Shown: positions 1 to 9,127, counted from the stretch's first letter. The stretch: 64,000 nucleotides of DNA from Acinetobacter vivianii (GCF_014635885.1 NZ_BMDR01000002.1:186001-250000); one strand, 5' to 3'. The notes: generated by a model not told the origin, from the letters alone. A program made the numbers and translations.

Positions 1-1448
1 AAAACGGTGAAGTGAACTTACAAGAGTTCATGCCATATGCGTATCCGGGTGGTTATAACCCGACATCTCCGGGTGTTGTGTCTGGTACGACCGTTGTGAT
101 CGCGGGTTCAGTGACCGATAACCATTCGAATAAAGAGCCATCAGGTGTTATTCGTGGTTATGACGTGAACACAGGTAAATTATTATGGGTGTTTGATACA
201 GGCGCTGCTGATCCAAATGCAATGCCAGGTCAAGACACAACATTTGTGCATAACTCACCAAACGCATGGGCGCCACTTGCCTATGATGCAAAACTGGACA
301 TCGTGTATGTACCAACAGGTGTAGGTACGCCAGATATCTGGGGCGGTGACCGTACAGAATTGAAAGAGCGTTATGCAAACTCAATGCTGGCGATCAATGC
401 AACCACAGGTAAACTGGTATGGCATTTCCAGACCACACATCATGATTTGTGGGATATGGACGTACCATCACAACCTTCATTGGCGGATATTCAGGATAAA
501 TCTGGTCAAACAGTGCCTGCAATTTATGTGTTGACTAAAACAGGTAATGCCTTCGTTTTAGATCGTCGTAATGGTCAGCCAATTGTACCGATTACTGAAA
601 AACCAGTGCCACAAACAGTGAAGTGGGGACCACAAACCAAAGGTGAGTTCTACGCTAAAACTCAACCATTCTCTGACTTTAACTTAGCACCGAAAGATAA
701 ATTAACGGATAAAGACATGTGGGGTGCCACAATGTTTGACCAGTTAATGTGTCGTGTGAAATTTAAACGTCTGAATTATGATGGTATTTATACGCCACCT
801 TCAGAAAACGGAACTTTAGTTTTCCCTGGTAACCTCGGTGTATTCGAGTGGGGCGGTATGTCTGTGAATGCTGATCGTCAGGTTGCAGTCATGAACCCGA
901 TTGGTTTGCCATTCGTAAGCCGTTTAATCCCAGCGGATCCAAACCGTGAGCCAGTTGCGCGTGGTGCGGGTACAGAACAAGGTATGCAACCGATGTATGG
1001 CACACCATACGGCGTTGATATCAGTCCGTTCCTGTCTCCATTCGGTTTGCCATGTAAACAACCTGGCTGGGGCTATGTTGCTGGTGTGGACTTGAAAACC
1101 CATGATGTAGTTTGGAAAAAACGTATCGGTACCATCCGTGACAGCTTGCCGAATCTATTCCAGTTACCACCAGTGAAAATTGGTGTACCAGGTTTAGGTG
1201 GTTCAATCTCGACTGCGGGTAACGTAATGTTCGTTGGTGCAACCCAAGATAACTACATCCGTGCATTCAATGTTTCAAATGGTGACAAGTTATGGGAAGC
1301 ACGTTTACCAGCAGGTGGACAAGCAACGCCAATGACTTATGAAGCCAATGGTAAACAGTACGTCGTGATTATGGCGGGTGGACATGGTTCATTCGGCACG
1401 AAAATGGGTGATTATCTCGTGGCTTATGCTTTGCCAGATAAGAACTAA
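1..1448 (+). CDS. gcd: Membrane-bound PQQ glucose dehydrogenase, 3' part
   Basis: This is the C-terminal ~480 residues of a quinoprotein dehydrogenase; the reading frame is open to the left edge, so the N-terminal membrane domain and start lie outside. The visible part is the PQQ beta-propeller, with repeated blade motifs such as DVNTGKLLWVFDTG, NATTGKLVWHFQTT and NVSNGDKLWEARLP. It ends in the family-typical GGHGSFGTKMGDYLVAYAL. Family knowledge: the enzyme oxidises aldoses to lactones on the periplasmic side and passes electrons to ubiquinone; Acinetobacter GDH-A is about 800 residues. A hairpin terminator follows 22 bases after the stop, so the gene ends its transcript here. Other PQQ alcohol dehydrogenases are possible, but the tail fits Gcd best. 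Confidence 0.9.
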   Translation, partial: NGEVNLQEFMPYAYPGGYNPTSPGVVSGTTVVIAGSVTDNHSNKEPSGVIRGYDVNTGKLLWVFDTGAADPNAMPGQDTTFVHNSPNAWAPLAYDAKLDIVYVPTGVGTPDIWGGDRTELKERYANSMLAINATTGKLVWHFQTTHHDLWDMDVPSQPSLADIQDKSGQTVPAIYVLTKTGNAFVLDRRNGQPIVPITEKPVPQTVKWGPQTKGEFYAKTQPFSDFNLAPKDKLTDKDMWGATMFDQLMCRVKFKRLNYDGIYTPPSENGTLVFPGNLGVFEWGGMSVNADRQVAVMNPIGLPFVSRLIPADPNREPVARGAGTEQGMQPMYGTPYGVDISPFLSPFGLPCKQPGWGYVAGVDLKTHDVVWKKRIGTIRDSLPNLFQLPPVKIGVPGLGGSISTAGNVMFVGATQDNYIRAFNVSNGDKLWEARLPAGGQATPMTYEANGKQYVVIMAGGHGSFGTKMGDYLVAYALPDKN

Positions 1449-1470
1449 TTTCATTTAAAAATGATAGAGA

Positions 1471-1500
1471 AAAGCTCAGATTCGTCTGGGCTTTTTCTTT
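1471..1500 (+). terminator. Intrinsic terminator of gcd
   Basis: A 10-bp stem with one G-T pair and a TTCG tetraloop (AAAGCTCAGA / TCTGGGCTTT) runs into a T-rich tail. Confidence 0.85.
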
Positions 1501-1621
1501 TTATGGCAATTAGATAGGCTTATCAATAAAACCGTTATTAAATATGCAAAAAAAGCATTTTGTTGATGAATGAAAGCTCGCTATGCTAGTCGCCTTTATA
1601 ATGAATGACTAGCCATACGCC

Positions 1622-3265
1622 ATGTATTTATATACGGATTTCGATCAACAACTGATTAACCAACGTGTTGCTCAGTTTCGTGATCAAACAGAACGCTATT
1701 TAGCAGGAAAATTAACAGAAGACGAATATCGTCCACTACGTTTGCAAAATGGTTTATACGTGCAGCGTTATGCGCCAATGCTCCGTATTGCTGTGCCGTA
1801 TGGCTTGATGAATACCAAACAACTCAGAAAAATTGCTGAAATTGCAACGGAATATGACCGTGGTTATGCACATGTTTCAACGCGTCAAAATATTCAGTTG
1901 AACTGGCCTGCATTAGAAAATGTACCTGATATTCTTGCTGAACTGGCAACAGTGCAAATGCATGCAGTACAAACTTCAGGTAACTGTATCCGTAATACCA
2001 CCACCGACCAGTTTGCGGGCGTCGTAGCAGGAGAGATTGCTGATCCACGTCCAACGTGTGAATTGATTCGTCAGTGGAGTACCTTCCATCCTGAATTTGC
2101 GTTCTTGCCGCGTAAGTTCAAGATTGCAGTTTCAGCATTGCAAGAGAAAGACCGTGCTGCAACAGCATTTCACGATATCGGTGTATATCTGGTTCGTAAT
2201 GACGCGGGTGAAATGGGTTATAAGATCATGGCTGGCGGTGGCTTAGGCCGTACTCCAATCATTGGTAGCGTCATTCGTGAGTTCTTACCACGCGAAGATT
2301 TAATTGCTTATCTTGAAGCGACCCTACGTGTATATAACTTGCATGGTCGTCGTGATAACAAATACAAAGCACGTATCAAGATTTTGGTGAAAGCATTAAC
2401 ACCAGAAGTATTTGCTCAAAAAGTAGAAGCTGAATTTGAACACACGCGTGAAGCTTTGAAAATTCAACCTGAAATCTTGAAAAAAATGGATGAAGAATTC
2501 ACACCATTTGATTATCAGGATCTGGACGATCAAGACTTTACGGCTTTATTTGCTGAATATCCTAAATTCAAGCAATGGTTCAACGTCAATACCAATGCGC
2601 ATAAAGTGAAAGGCTATCGTATTGTTACGATTTCCCTGAAACGTGCAGGGGTTGCGCCGGGTGATGTCACTTCTGAAGAAATGAACTTAATTGCCGATTT
2701 GGCGGATAAGTACACCTTTGGTGAGTTCCGTACCACACATGAACAAAACATTTCATTGGTGGATGTACCACAAAAAGATTTATTTGAATTGTGGCAAACG
2801 CTTGAACATCACAACATGGCACGTGCGCATATCGGCTTTATTACCGATATCATTTGCTGCCCAGGTGGTGATTTCTGTTCATTGGCGAATGCGAAATCGA
2901 TTCCAATTTCAGAAGCGATTAGCCGTCGTTTTGAAGATTTAGATACCATCTACAATCTTGGTGAGCTTGATCTGAATATCTCAGGTTGTATGAATGCTTG
3001 TGGTCACCACCATGTCGGTAATATCGGTATTCTGGGTGTTGATAAAAAAGGTGCTGAGTTCTATCAAATCACTTTAGGTGGTCATGCAGATCATGATGCA
3101 TCTTTAGGCGATATCTTAGGTCCGTCTTTTGCTGCCGATGCTGTACCTGATGTGATTGAGGAAATCTTGAATACTTACCTTGACTTGCGTAATGAAGGTG
3201 AGCGTTTTATTGATACCTATCGCCGTGTTGGCATTCAACCATTCAAGGAGCGTGCTTATGCTTAA
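1622..3265 (+). CDS. cysI: Nitrite/sulfite reductase hemoprotein (CysI-like)
   Basis: A 547-residue siroheme/[4Fe-4S] reductase, expected to carry out the six-electron reduction of sulfite to sulfide in cysteine synthesis. The four cluster ligands are visible: C413-x5-C419 (CPGGDFC) and C456-x3-C460 (CMNAC). Two ferredoxin-like half domains (start about residue 50 and residue 330) and two NiR/SiR domains are in the usual order. The stop overlaps the start of the DUF934 gene by 8 bases, so the two are translationally coupled. No CysJ-type flavoprotein is adjacent, which suggests a ferredoxin or another donor. The ATG at 1622 has a weak ribosome site. Assimilatory nitrite reduction cannot be excluded, but the DUF934 partner argues for sulfite. 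Confidence 0.88.
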   Translation: MYLYTDFDQQLINQRVAQFRDQTERYLAGKLTEDEYRPLRLQNGLYVQRYAPMLRIAVPYGLMNTKQLRKIAEIATEYDRGYAHVSTRQNIQLNWPALENVPDILAELATVQMHAVQTSGNCIRNTTTDQFAGVVAGEIADPRPTCELIRQWSTFHPEFAFLPRKFKIAVSALQEKDRAATAFHDIGVYLVRNDAGEMGYKIMAGGGLGRTPIIGSVIREFLPREDLIAYLEATLRVYNLHGRRDNKYKARIKILVKALTPEVFAQKVEAEFEHTREALKIQPEILKKMDEEFTPFDYQDLDDQDFTALFAEYPKFKQWFNVNTNAHKVKGYRIVTISLKRAGVAPGDVTSEEMNLIADLADKYTFGEFRTTHEQNISLVDVPQKDLFELWQTLEHHNMARAHIGFITDIICCPGGDFCSLANAKSIPISEAISRRFEDLDTIYNLGELDLNISGCMNACGHHHVGNIGILGVDKKGAEFYQITLGGHADHDASLGDILGPSFAADAVPDVIEEILNTYLDLRNEGERFIDTYRRVGIQPFKERAYA

Positions 3266-3743
3266 TACATCGCTACAAGTGCTTTCTAAAGATGGCACAA
3301 TTGCAGACAATACTTATCAAGTCATTGCAGAAGATGGTGCGCTTCCACAAGGTGATGTTGTATTAACAACGGCACAACTTGATCAATTGGCACAGGTACA
3401 AGGCAAAAAAGCATTGTACATTACAGTAAACGATTCACCTGAAACCCATCAATTTCCACTCAATGAATTTGATGCAATCTTCATTGAATTTGCTGGTTTC
3501 AATGATGGTCGTGGTTATTCATTTGCTGCATTGTTGCGTCGTCAAGGCTACCAAGGCGAATTACGTGCGGTCGGTGATATCTTCAAGGATGTTCTAAATT
3601 ATTTAAAACGTTCTGGCTTTGACACTTTTGTGGTGAAAGAAGGCAAGGATATTCATGAAGCCGCTGCTGGTCTTCAGGATTTTACCAATCCTTATCAGGC
3701 GTCAACTGCCGTACCTCAAGCAAGTTATCAGACTGGGGCTTAA
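3258..3743 (+). CDS. DUF934 protein linked to sulfite reduction
   Basis: A 161-residue protein of the DUF934 family, which is commonly found next to CysI-like reductases and annotated as probably involved in sulfite reduction; its biochemical role is unknown. I start it at the ATG at 3258 (MLNTSLQVLS), inside the last codons of the reductase gene, because the preceding AAGGAG at 3245-3250 makes a good ribosome site. Longer frames would overlap the reductase by about 80 bases with no reason. The protein has no signal peptide or membrane helix. The LRRQGYQGELRAVGDIFKDVL segment is the typical family core. A strong hairpin terminator follows, closing a two-gene operon. Confidence 0.85.
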   Translation: MLNTSLQVLSKDGTIADNTYQVIAEDGALPQGDVVLTTAQLDQLAQVQGKKALYITVNDSPETHQFPLNEFDAIFIEFAGFNDGRGYSFAALLRRQGYQGELRAVGDIFKDVLNYLKRSGFDTFVVKEGKDIHEAAAGLQDFTNPYQASTAVPQASYQTGA

Positions 3744-3755
3744 GCCTTCTGAAAT

Positions 3756-3787
3756 AAAAAAGCTGAACTTTGGTTCAGCTTTTTTAT
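3756..3787 (+). terminator. Terminator after the cysI-DUF934 operon
   Basis: An 11-bp stem (AAAAAGCTGAA / TTCAGCTTTTT) with a 6-base loop. Because both flanks are A/T runs it can also stop the convergent VOC gene on the minus strand. Confidence 0.85.
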
Positions 3788-3797
3788 TTGATGTTGA

Positions 3798-4241
3798 TTA
3801 TTCATCGAGCTGACAATTGATCATCCATTTGATCCCGAACTGATCGGTAAAAGCGCCGTAGAGTGCACCCCAGAAGGTTTTTTCCAAGGGCATTTCAACT
3901 TGACCATTGACGGACAAAGCATCGAAAAGTCTTTGAGCATCCTCAAGTTCATCAGGATCTAGATTAATCGAAATATAATGATTATTGCCTTGGGTAAATA
4001 CACTATGCGGGGCACAGAATTGATCGTTGATATCCGAGGCCATCAATACGGTAAATTCATTGATGGGTAGGGAAGCATGTAGAATCAAGTTTTTATCAGC
4101 ATCAGAAAGTGTGATTCCTTCTGTGGGTGGCATATCACCATAACGGCTGAGCATGGCAAACTCACCGCCAAATACAGATTTATAAAAATTAAATGCCTGT
4201 TCGGTTTGTCCTTTAAAATTTAAATAATGATTGAGTTGCAT
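3798..4241 (-). CDS. VOC / PhnB-like protein
   Basis: A 147-residue protein of the vicinal oxygen chelate fold, PhnB-like group (often annotated as 3-demethylubiquinone methyltransferase-like). It opens with the characteristic YLNFKGQTEQAFNFYKSVFGGE and ends with WGALYGAFTDQFGIKWMINC. The members' natural substrates are mostly unknown, so I give no reaction. AGGA stands about 10 bases before the ATG. It is a single-gene unit between two terminators, convergent with the sulfite reductase operon. Confidence 0.85.
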   Translation of the reverse strand: MQLNHYLNFKGQTEQAFNFYKSVFGGEFAMLSRYGDMPPTEGITLSDADKNLILHASLPINEFTVLMASDINDQFCAPHSVFTQGNNHYISINLDPDELEDAQRLFDALSVNGQVEMPLEKTFWGALYGAFTDQFGIKWMINCQLDE

Positions 4242-4326
4242 GGGGGACGTCCTGTTGTTTTTTTATACAAAATATAACTTATCGGGAATTGCACTATAGG
4301 TGCATTATTTTTTGTAATTCTCAAAA

Positions 4327-4356
4327 CAAAAAATCCTGCGCTTGGCAGGATTTTTG
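4327..4356 (-). terminator. Terminator of the thiolase gene
   Basis: An AAATCCTGC / GGCAGGATTT hairpin with a T-run on the minus strand, 18 bases past the thiolase stop. Confidence 0.8.
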
Positions 4357-4373
4357 AGTCATCAAATTGATAC

Positions 4374-5549
4374 TTAGATCAATTCAATTGCAACCGCTGT
4401 TGCTTCACCACCACCGATACACAACGCTGCAACACCTTTTTTGCCGCCTGTGCGTTTAAGTGCATGAATGAGTGTAAGAATGATACGAGAACCAGTAGAG
4501 CCAACAGGGTGGCCCAGTGCACAAGCACCGCCATTGATATTCACTTTTTCTGCATCTAATTTGAAATCATCAATTGGGCACATGGTAACCATTGCAAATG
4601 CTTCATTGATTTCCCAAAGGTCAACTTCTTGTGCATCCCAGCCCGCTTTCTTCAATACTTTTTCAATCGCGCCCACAGGTGCAATGGTAAACTCTGAAGG
4701 GTGTTGTGAGTTTGATGCAGTTGCAATAATTTTTGCCAAAGGTTGTAAGCCACGTTGTGCGGCAACATCACTAGACGTTAAGACCAGTGCAGATGCACCA
4801 TCTGAAATTGAGCTGGCATTTGCTGCTGTAATCGTACCGTCTTTTGCAAAAGCAGGTTTAAGTGATGGGATCTTGTCAATTTTTGCACTAAGCGGTTGTT
4901 CATCTTGGTCAACAACCACATCGCCTTTACGCGTTGAAACCGTTACAGGCACGATCTCATCTTTAAAATAGCCTTCAGTAATTGCTTTTTGCGCGCGGTG
5001 TAAAGAACGAATCGCGAAGTCATCCATTTGTTCGCGAGTATAACTACGTTGATTTGCCATGTCCTGAGCAAAAGAACCCATCAAACGACCAGTTTCAGCA
5101 TCTTCCAGACCATCTAGGAACATATGATCTTTAATTTCACCATGGCCCATACGGTAGCCACCACGTGCTTTAGGAAGAACGTATGGTGCATTGGTCATTG
5201 ATTCCATACCACCAGCAACGACGATGTCTGCACTACCAGCCTTGATCATATCTGCTGCTTGCATCACCGCTTTCATGCCAGAACCACAAAGCTTATTAAT
5301 GGTGACTGCACCTGTAGAATCTGGTAATCCTGCCTTACGCATTGCCTGACGAGCTGGGCCTTGTTTGAGACCAGCAGGTAATACGCAACCCATGATGACT
5401 TCTTCTACATCAGTGGGTTGTAGGCCAGAACGGGCAATTGCTTCTTTAATTGTTACTGCACCTAATTCAGGCGCTGTTACGCCAGAGAGTGCACCTTGGA
5501 AGCCGCCCATTGCAGTACGAGCGCCATTAACAATTACGATGTCAGTCAT
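4374..5549 (-). CDS. Thiolase, acetyl-CoA acetyltransferase type
   Basis: A 391-residue type II thiolase. Catalytic residues are all present: the nucleophile C88 in NKLCGSG, H347 in GHPVGSTG, and C377 in CIGGGEA. Such enzymes condense two acetyl-CoA into acetoacetyl-CoA or cleave 3-ketoacyl-CoA; length and motifs favour the biosynthetic short-chain form (AtoB/PhaA-like). I chose the ATG at 5549 because GGAG lies 8 bases upstream; the GTG 15 bases earlier would place that site inside the gene. No hydroxybutyryl-CoA dehydrogenase or CoA transferase gene is adjacent, so the pathway is not settled by context. Confidence 0.88.
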   Translation of the reverse strand: MTDIVIVNGARTAMGGFQGALSGVTAPELGAVTIKEAIARSGLQPTDVEEVIMGCVLPAGLKQGPARQAMRKAGLPDSTGAVTINKLCGSGMKAVMQAADMIKAGSADIVVAGGMESMTNAPYVLPKARGGYRMGHGEIKDHMFLDGLEDAETGRLMGSFAQDMANQRSYTREQMDDFAIRSLHRAQKAITEGYFKDEIVPVTVSTRKGDVVVDQDEQPLSAKIDKIPSLKPAFAKDGTITAANASSISDGASALVLTSSDVAAQRGLQPLAKIIATASNSQHPSEFTIAPVGAIEKVLKKAGWDAQEVDLWEINEAFAMVTMCPIDDFKLDAEKVNINGGACALGHPVGSTGSRIILTLIHALKRTGGKKGVAALCIGGGEATAVAIELI

Positions 5550-5660
5550 TATGTGTCTCCACACTTATAATTTATAAAAAATGTTCCAAACTTAAGCAGT
5601 ATATTAAAAAAAGAACTGGAATAAAGCGTTTTACTTTTTTTAAGCTAGACTGAGGAGTTT

Positions 5661-6176
5661 TTAACAGCTGGATATTTTCTCAAAGCGAATATTTCCCATG
5701 CGGCTTAAGCGCATTTTACTGTGATAGTCAGGTGAAGTTGAACAATAGGTAAAGCTACCATTCGCTGCAAAGGGGAGTCCGTTTTCTCCCTGAAAAATGA
5801 TCGCATAGGGTGTCGCACCAAAAGCACTATAATGTAGATGACCATATTTGAGATTAAGTGATACGGCAAAGAGTAAAGGTTCATTGTGATCTCGTTTTCT
5901 ATTCTTATTGCTGTCAACGAAGCCGATAAAGCCCTTATTCCAGTCTTTGCTACAGTCAATCAGGTCATTACTTGGGCACAGCATCACATTTTTATGGTAA
6001 AGCTGTGCATCGGTTTTTGCTTTTTGTATGTGAATTGTGAGGTTTCTTTTTAAGTGATTTGCTTCACCTGAAACCATTAAGTCGCGAAAATATGGTAGGG
6101 CGATATAGCTAAGAATGGCCAGAATACTGATAATGATAAGCAATTCACCCAATGTAAATCCATGTGGTCTAAACAT
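5661..6176 (-). CDS. GspH/FimT-type pseudopilin
   Basis: A 171-residue type IV pilin-like protein. The leader MFRPHG is followed by the cleavage-site sequence FTLGELL and a long hydrophobic helix. The glycine at -1 and the glutamate at +5 needed for PilD processing and assembly are present, although the usual bulky residue at +4 is a glycine. The C-terminal part resembles the GspH/FimT fold, with cysteines near residues 98, 107 and the end. I start at 6176, where AGG lies 9 bases upstream and the leader has the usual six residues; a start 51 bases earlier would give an unusually long leader. It stands alone, away from the other minor pilin genes. Confidence 0.8.
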   Translation of the reverse strand: MFRPHGFTLGELLIIISILAILSYIALPYFRDLMVSGEANHLKRNLTIHIQKAKTDAQLYHKNVMLCPSNDLIDCSKDWNKGFIGFVDSNKNRKRDHNEPLLFAVSLNLKYGHLHYSAFGATPYAIIFQGENGLPFAANGSFTYCSTSPDYHSKMRLSRMGNIRFEKISSC

Positions 6177-6542
6177 GTTTTTCCTGTCTATTTTTATTAA
6201 CTTTTTTATTAACAATATGTTAAGCATAAACGTTATTTGTTTTAATAAAAAACACTAACAAATAAGTTAAATATTACTTAAACATAGATTGATAAACAAT
6301 AATCTATTCGCCGATGTATGAAAATTGAAAATTTACGGAACTACAACGGAAATTGTAAGCAATTTTGTCAATAATTTACGAGGTTAAAGTTATCAAGCAC
6401 TTGGAAAATTCATCAAGTGTTTGTATGATTCAAAGTGAAGTGAATGGCTTAAAAATAATGTTGTAGAACATTAATGTTCTCAGTACGAAAAATCATAGGC
6501 TGAGCTTACACAACAAACAATTGTTATCTCTGGAGGATATCC
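6177..6542. other. Intergenic region with divergent promoters
   Basis: 366 bases between the pseudopilin start and the first ompA-like gene. It is AT-rich. The only elements I can support are the ompA promoter (6401-6429) and a 16-base perfect palindrome in the leader (AGAACATTAATGTTCT, 6465-6480). I see no further gene. Confidence 0.6.
6401..6429 (+). promoter_or_regulatory. Promoter of the first ompA-like gene
   Basis: TTGGAA and TATGAT are separated by exactly 17 bases. The same elements with the same spacing recur before the second copy while the flanking sequence has drifted, which supports function. The start site would be near 6436, giving a leader of about 107 bases. Confidence 0.75.
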
Positions 6543-7601
6543 ATGAAATTGAGTCGTATTGCACTTGCTATGCTTGTTGCTGCTCCTTTAGCTGCTGCTA
6601 ATGCTGGCGTAACAGTAACTCCATTAATGCTTGGTTACACATTCCAAGACACTAAACACAATAATGGTGATAAGCATTTAACAAATGGTCCTGAAATTCA
6701 GGATGATTTATTCGTTGGTGCTGCATTAGGTATTGAGTTAACACCTTGGTTAGGCTTTGAAGCTGAATATAACCAAGTTAAAGGTGATGTTGACGGTACT
6801 GTTGCTAACGCTGAATACAAACAACAACAAATCAACGGTAACTTCTACGTTACTTCTGATTTGATCACTAAAAACTACGATAGCAAAATCAAGCCATATG
6901 TATTGTTAGGTGCTGGTCACTACAAATATAAATTTGATGATGCTACTGCTGCTGAATTCGGTCGTGCTGGTCGCGGTTTGAAAGAAGAAGGTACTTTAGG
7001 TAATGCTGGTTTTGGTGCTTTCTGGCGCTTAAACGATGCTTTATCTCTTCGTACAGAAGCTCGTGGTACTTATAACATCGATGAAGATTTCTGGAACTAT
7101 ACAGCACTTGCTGGCTTAAATGTAGTTCTTGGTGGTCACTTGAAACCTGCTGCTGCAGTAGTAGAAGTTACTCCAGTTGAACCAACTCCAGTTGCTCCAC
7201 AACCACAAGAGTTGACTGAAGACCTTAACATGGAACTTCGCGTATTCTTCGATACGAACAAGTCTGACATCAAGCCACAATACAAGTCTGAAATTGCTAA
7301 AGTTGCAGAGAAGTTAGCTGAGTACCCGAATGCGACAGCTCGTATTGAAGGTCACACAGATAACACTGGTCCACGTAAGTTAAACGAACGTTTATCTTTA
7401 GCGCGTGCTAACTCTGTTAAATCTTCACTTGTAAACGAATACAACGTTGATGCATCTCGTTTGTCTACTCAAGGTTTCGCTTGGGACCAACCGATTGCTG
7501 ACAACAAAACTAAAGAAGGTCGTGCTATGAACCGTCGCGTATTCGCTGCGATTTCTGGTAGCCGTACTGTTCTTGTACAACCAGGTCAACAAGCTCAATA
7601 A
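6543..7601 (+). CDS. ompA: OmpA-family outer membrane protein, copy 1
   Basis: 352 residues. A signal peptide (about residues 1-21, cleaved after ANA) is followed by an eight-stranded beta-barrel to about residue 198. Then come a proline-rich linker ([12 protein letters not shown]) and a periplasmic OmpA domain that binds peptidoglycan. D273 (HTDN) and R288 (LAR) are 15 residues apart, the same spacing as the diaminopimelate-binding pair D271/R286 of A. baumannii OmpA. GGAGG lies 6 bases before the ATG. It has its own promoter and terminator. A second copy follows 446 bases downstream; the C-terminal domains are almost identical while the barrel loops differ. Known role of the family: envelope stability and a slow porin. 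Confidence 0.95.
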   Translation: MKLSRIALAMLVAAPLAAANAGVTVTPLMLGYTFQDTKHNNGDKHLTNGPEIQDDLFVGAALGIELTPWLGFEAEYNQVKGDVDGTVANAEYKQQQINGNFYVTSDLITKNYDSKIKPYVLLGAGHYKYKFDDATAAEFGRAGRGLKEEGTLGNAGFGAFWRLNDALSLRTEARGTYNIDEDFWNYTALAGLNVVLGGHLKPAAAVVEVTPVEPTPVAPQPQELTEDLNMELRVFFDTNKSDIKPQYKSEIAKVAEKLAEYPNATARIEGHTDNTGPRKLNERLSLARANSVKSSLVNEYNVDASRLSTQGFAWDQPIADNKTKEGRAMNRRVFAAISGSRTVLVQPGQQAQ

Positions 7602-7621
7602 TTTGAGTTTTTGAACTGAAT

Positions 7622-7652
7622 AAAAAAGCGACTCGTTAGAGTCGCTTTTTTT
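7622..7652 (+). terminator. Terminator of ompA copy 1
   Basis: AAAGCGACTC and GAGTCGCTTT form a stem flanked by A and T runs. The copy after the second ompA differs by one loop base, so the terminator was duplicated together with the gene. Confidence 0.9.
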
Positions 7653-7911
7653 ATGGATAAAATGATGAGGTCTTATTGGTCAAGAAAATGGCTCATAATA
7701 TTTAAAAGTACAACAAGATGGATTTAACTTCGTATGTTGTGTAGGAATTATTTAGCTTTATTGAAAAGATTTTGATAGCTTGTTAAAATTTTGATTAAAA
7801 AGTGATAAGCTCTCACAGCTTTGTTAGGTGTTGTTAAATTAGAATTTTCTAAGCTTTTTGAAGAGAAATAAATCGTTTTCAGTGGCTGCTGACTAAAATG
7901 TTATTAAATAC

Positions 7912-7940
7912 TTGGAAAATTGATCAGGTATTTGTATGAT
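7912..7940 (+). promoter_or_regulatory. Promoter of the second ompA-like gene
   Basis: TTGGAA-17-TATGAT, the same hexamers and spacing as before copy 1. The likely start near 7947 leaves a leader of about 100 bases. Confidence 0.75.
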
Positions 7941-8047
7941 TTAACATAAGGTGAATGACTGAAAAAGATACAACAAAACTATTTCTCAGCATTCAAAAGC
8001 TATTAGCGTTTAGAGAACAAACAATTTTTTGTTTTTGGAGGATATCC

Positions 8048-9076
8048 ATGAAATTGAGTCGTATTGCACTTGCTATGCTTGTTGCTGCTCCTTTGGCTGC
8101 TGCGAATGCGGGCGTAACAGTAACTCCTTTAATGCTTGGTTATACAATGTTCGATACAGAACATAACAACCGTGGCGATAAAGGTCAATTAACTCCAGGT
8201 GCAGAACTTGATGACGATTTGTTTGTCGGTGCTGCATTAGGTGTTGAAATTACTCCTTGGTTAGGTGCTGAAGTTGAATATAGCCAGATTAAAGGCGACA
8301 CAAGCACAAATAATGATTACAAAGGTCGTAACATTGCAGGTAATGCTTATGTTACCTCTGATTTGATTACTAAAAACTACGATAGCAAAATCAAGCCATA
8401 CGTATTAGCGGGTGCTGGTCACTACAAATACGAAGGTGATGATATCTATGGCGGTAAGCAAGAAGGTACATTAGCTAATGCTGGTGGTGGTGTATTCTGG
8501 CGCTTAAATGATGCTTTATCTCTTCGTACAGAAGCTCGTGGTACTTATCACTTTGATGAGAAATTCTGGAACTATACAGCGCTTGCTGGCTTAAACGTAG
8601 TTCTTGGTGGCCACTTGAAACCTGCTGCTGCAGTAGTAGAAGTTGCTCCAGTTGAGCCAACTCCAGTTGCTCCACAGCCACAAGAGTTGACTGAAGACCT
8701 TAACATGGAACTTCGCGTATTCTTCGATACGAACAAGTCTGACATCAAGCCACAATACAAAACTGAAATTGCTAAAGTTGCAGAGAAGTTAGCTGAGTAC
8801 CCGAATGCGACAGCTCGTATTGAAGGTCACACAGATAACACTGGTCCACGTAAGTTAAACGAACGTTTATCTTTAGCGCGTGCTAACTCTGTTAAATCTT
8901 CACTTGTAAATGAATACAATGTTGATGCATCTCGTTTGTCTACTCAAGGTTTTGCTTGGGACCAACCGGTTGCTGACAACAAAACTAAAGAAGGTCGTGC
9001 TATGAACCGTCGCGTATTCGCTGCGATCACTGGTAGCCGTACTGTTCTAGTACAACCAGGTCAACAAGCTCAATAA
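8048..9076 (+). CDS. OmpA-family outer membrane protein, copy 2
   Basis: 342 residues with the same architecture as copy 1: identical signal peptide, eight-stranded barrel, Pro-rich linker and OmpA domain with the peptidoglycan-binding Asp and Arg. I start at 8048, where the ribosome site and spacer (GGAGGATATCC) match copy 1 exactly. From the linker to the C-terminus only four residues differ (T/A in the linker, S/T, I/V, S/T). The exposed parts of the barrel, around residues 33-50, 72-95 and 127-140, differ in length and sequence. This pattern fits a tandem duplication with divergence of surface loops, or gene conversion keeping the 3' halves alike. Confidence 0.95.
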   Translation: MKLSRIALAMLVAAPLAAANAGVTVTPLMLGYTMFDTEHNNRGDKGQLTPGAELDDDLFVGAALGVEITPWLGAEVEYSQIKGDTSTNNDYKGRNIAGNAYVTSDLITKNYDSKIKPYVLAGAGHYKYEGDDIYGGKQEGTLANAGGGVFWRLNDALSLRTEARGTYHFDEKFWNYTALAGLNVVLGGHLKPAAAVVEVAPVEPTPVAPQPQELTEDLNMELRVFFDTNKSDIKPQYKTEIAKVAEKLAEYPNATARIEGHTDNTGPRKLNERLSLARANSVKSSLVNEYNVDASRLSTQGFAWDQPVADNKTKEGRAMNRRVFAAITGSRTVLVQPGQQAQ

Positions 9077-9096
9077 TTTGAGTTTTTGAACTGAAT

Positions 9097-9127
9097 AAAA
9101 AAGCGACTCGTCAGAGTCGCTTTTTTA
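9097..9127 (+). terminator. Terminator of ompA copy 2
   Basis: AAAGCGACTCG / CAGAGTCGCTTT hairpin flanked by A and T runs, a near copy of the terminator at 7622-7652. Confidence 0.9.

Larger units (their letters stand above)
7602..8047. other. Intergenic region between the two ompA-like genes
   Basis: 446 bases holding the terminator of copy 1 (7622-7652), about 260 AT-rich bases with no recognisable gene, the promoter of copy 2 (7912-7940) and its leader. A TTGTTT hairpin lies just before the ribosome site. A longer reading frame starting at 7955 runs through the promoter-proximal leader into the gene and is not the real start. Confidence 0.65.

Noticed and set aside
4468..4971. Plus-strand frame of 167 codons inside the thiolase gene
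   Set aside because: A shadow of the conserved thiolase frame, with Ser/Ala-rich sequence and no ribosome site.
7955..8047. Upstream extension of the second ompA-like gene
   Set aside because: The first 31 codons lie in the transcribed leader, and the true start has the same ribosome site and signal peptide as copy 1.
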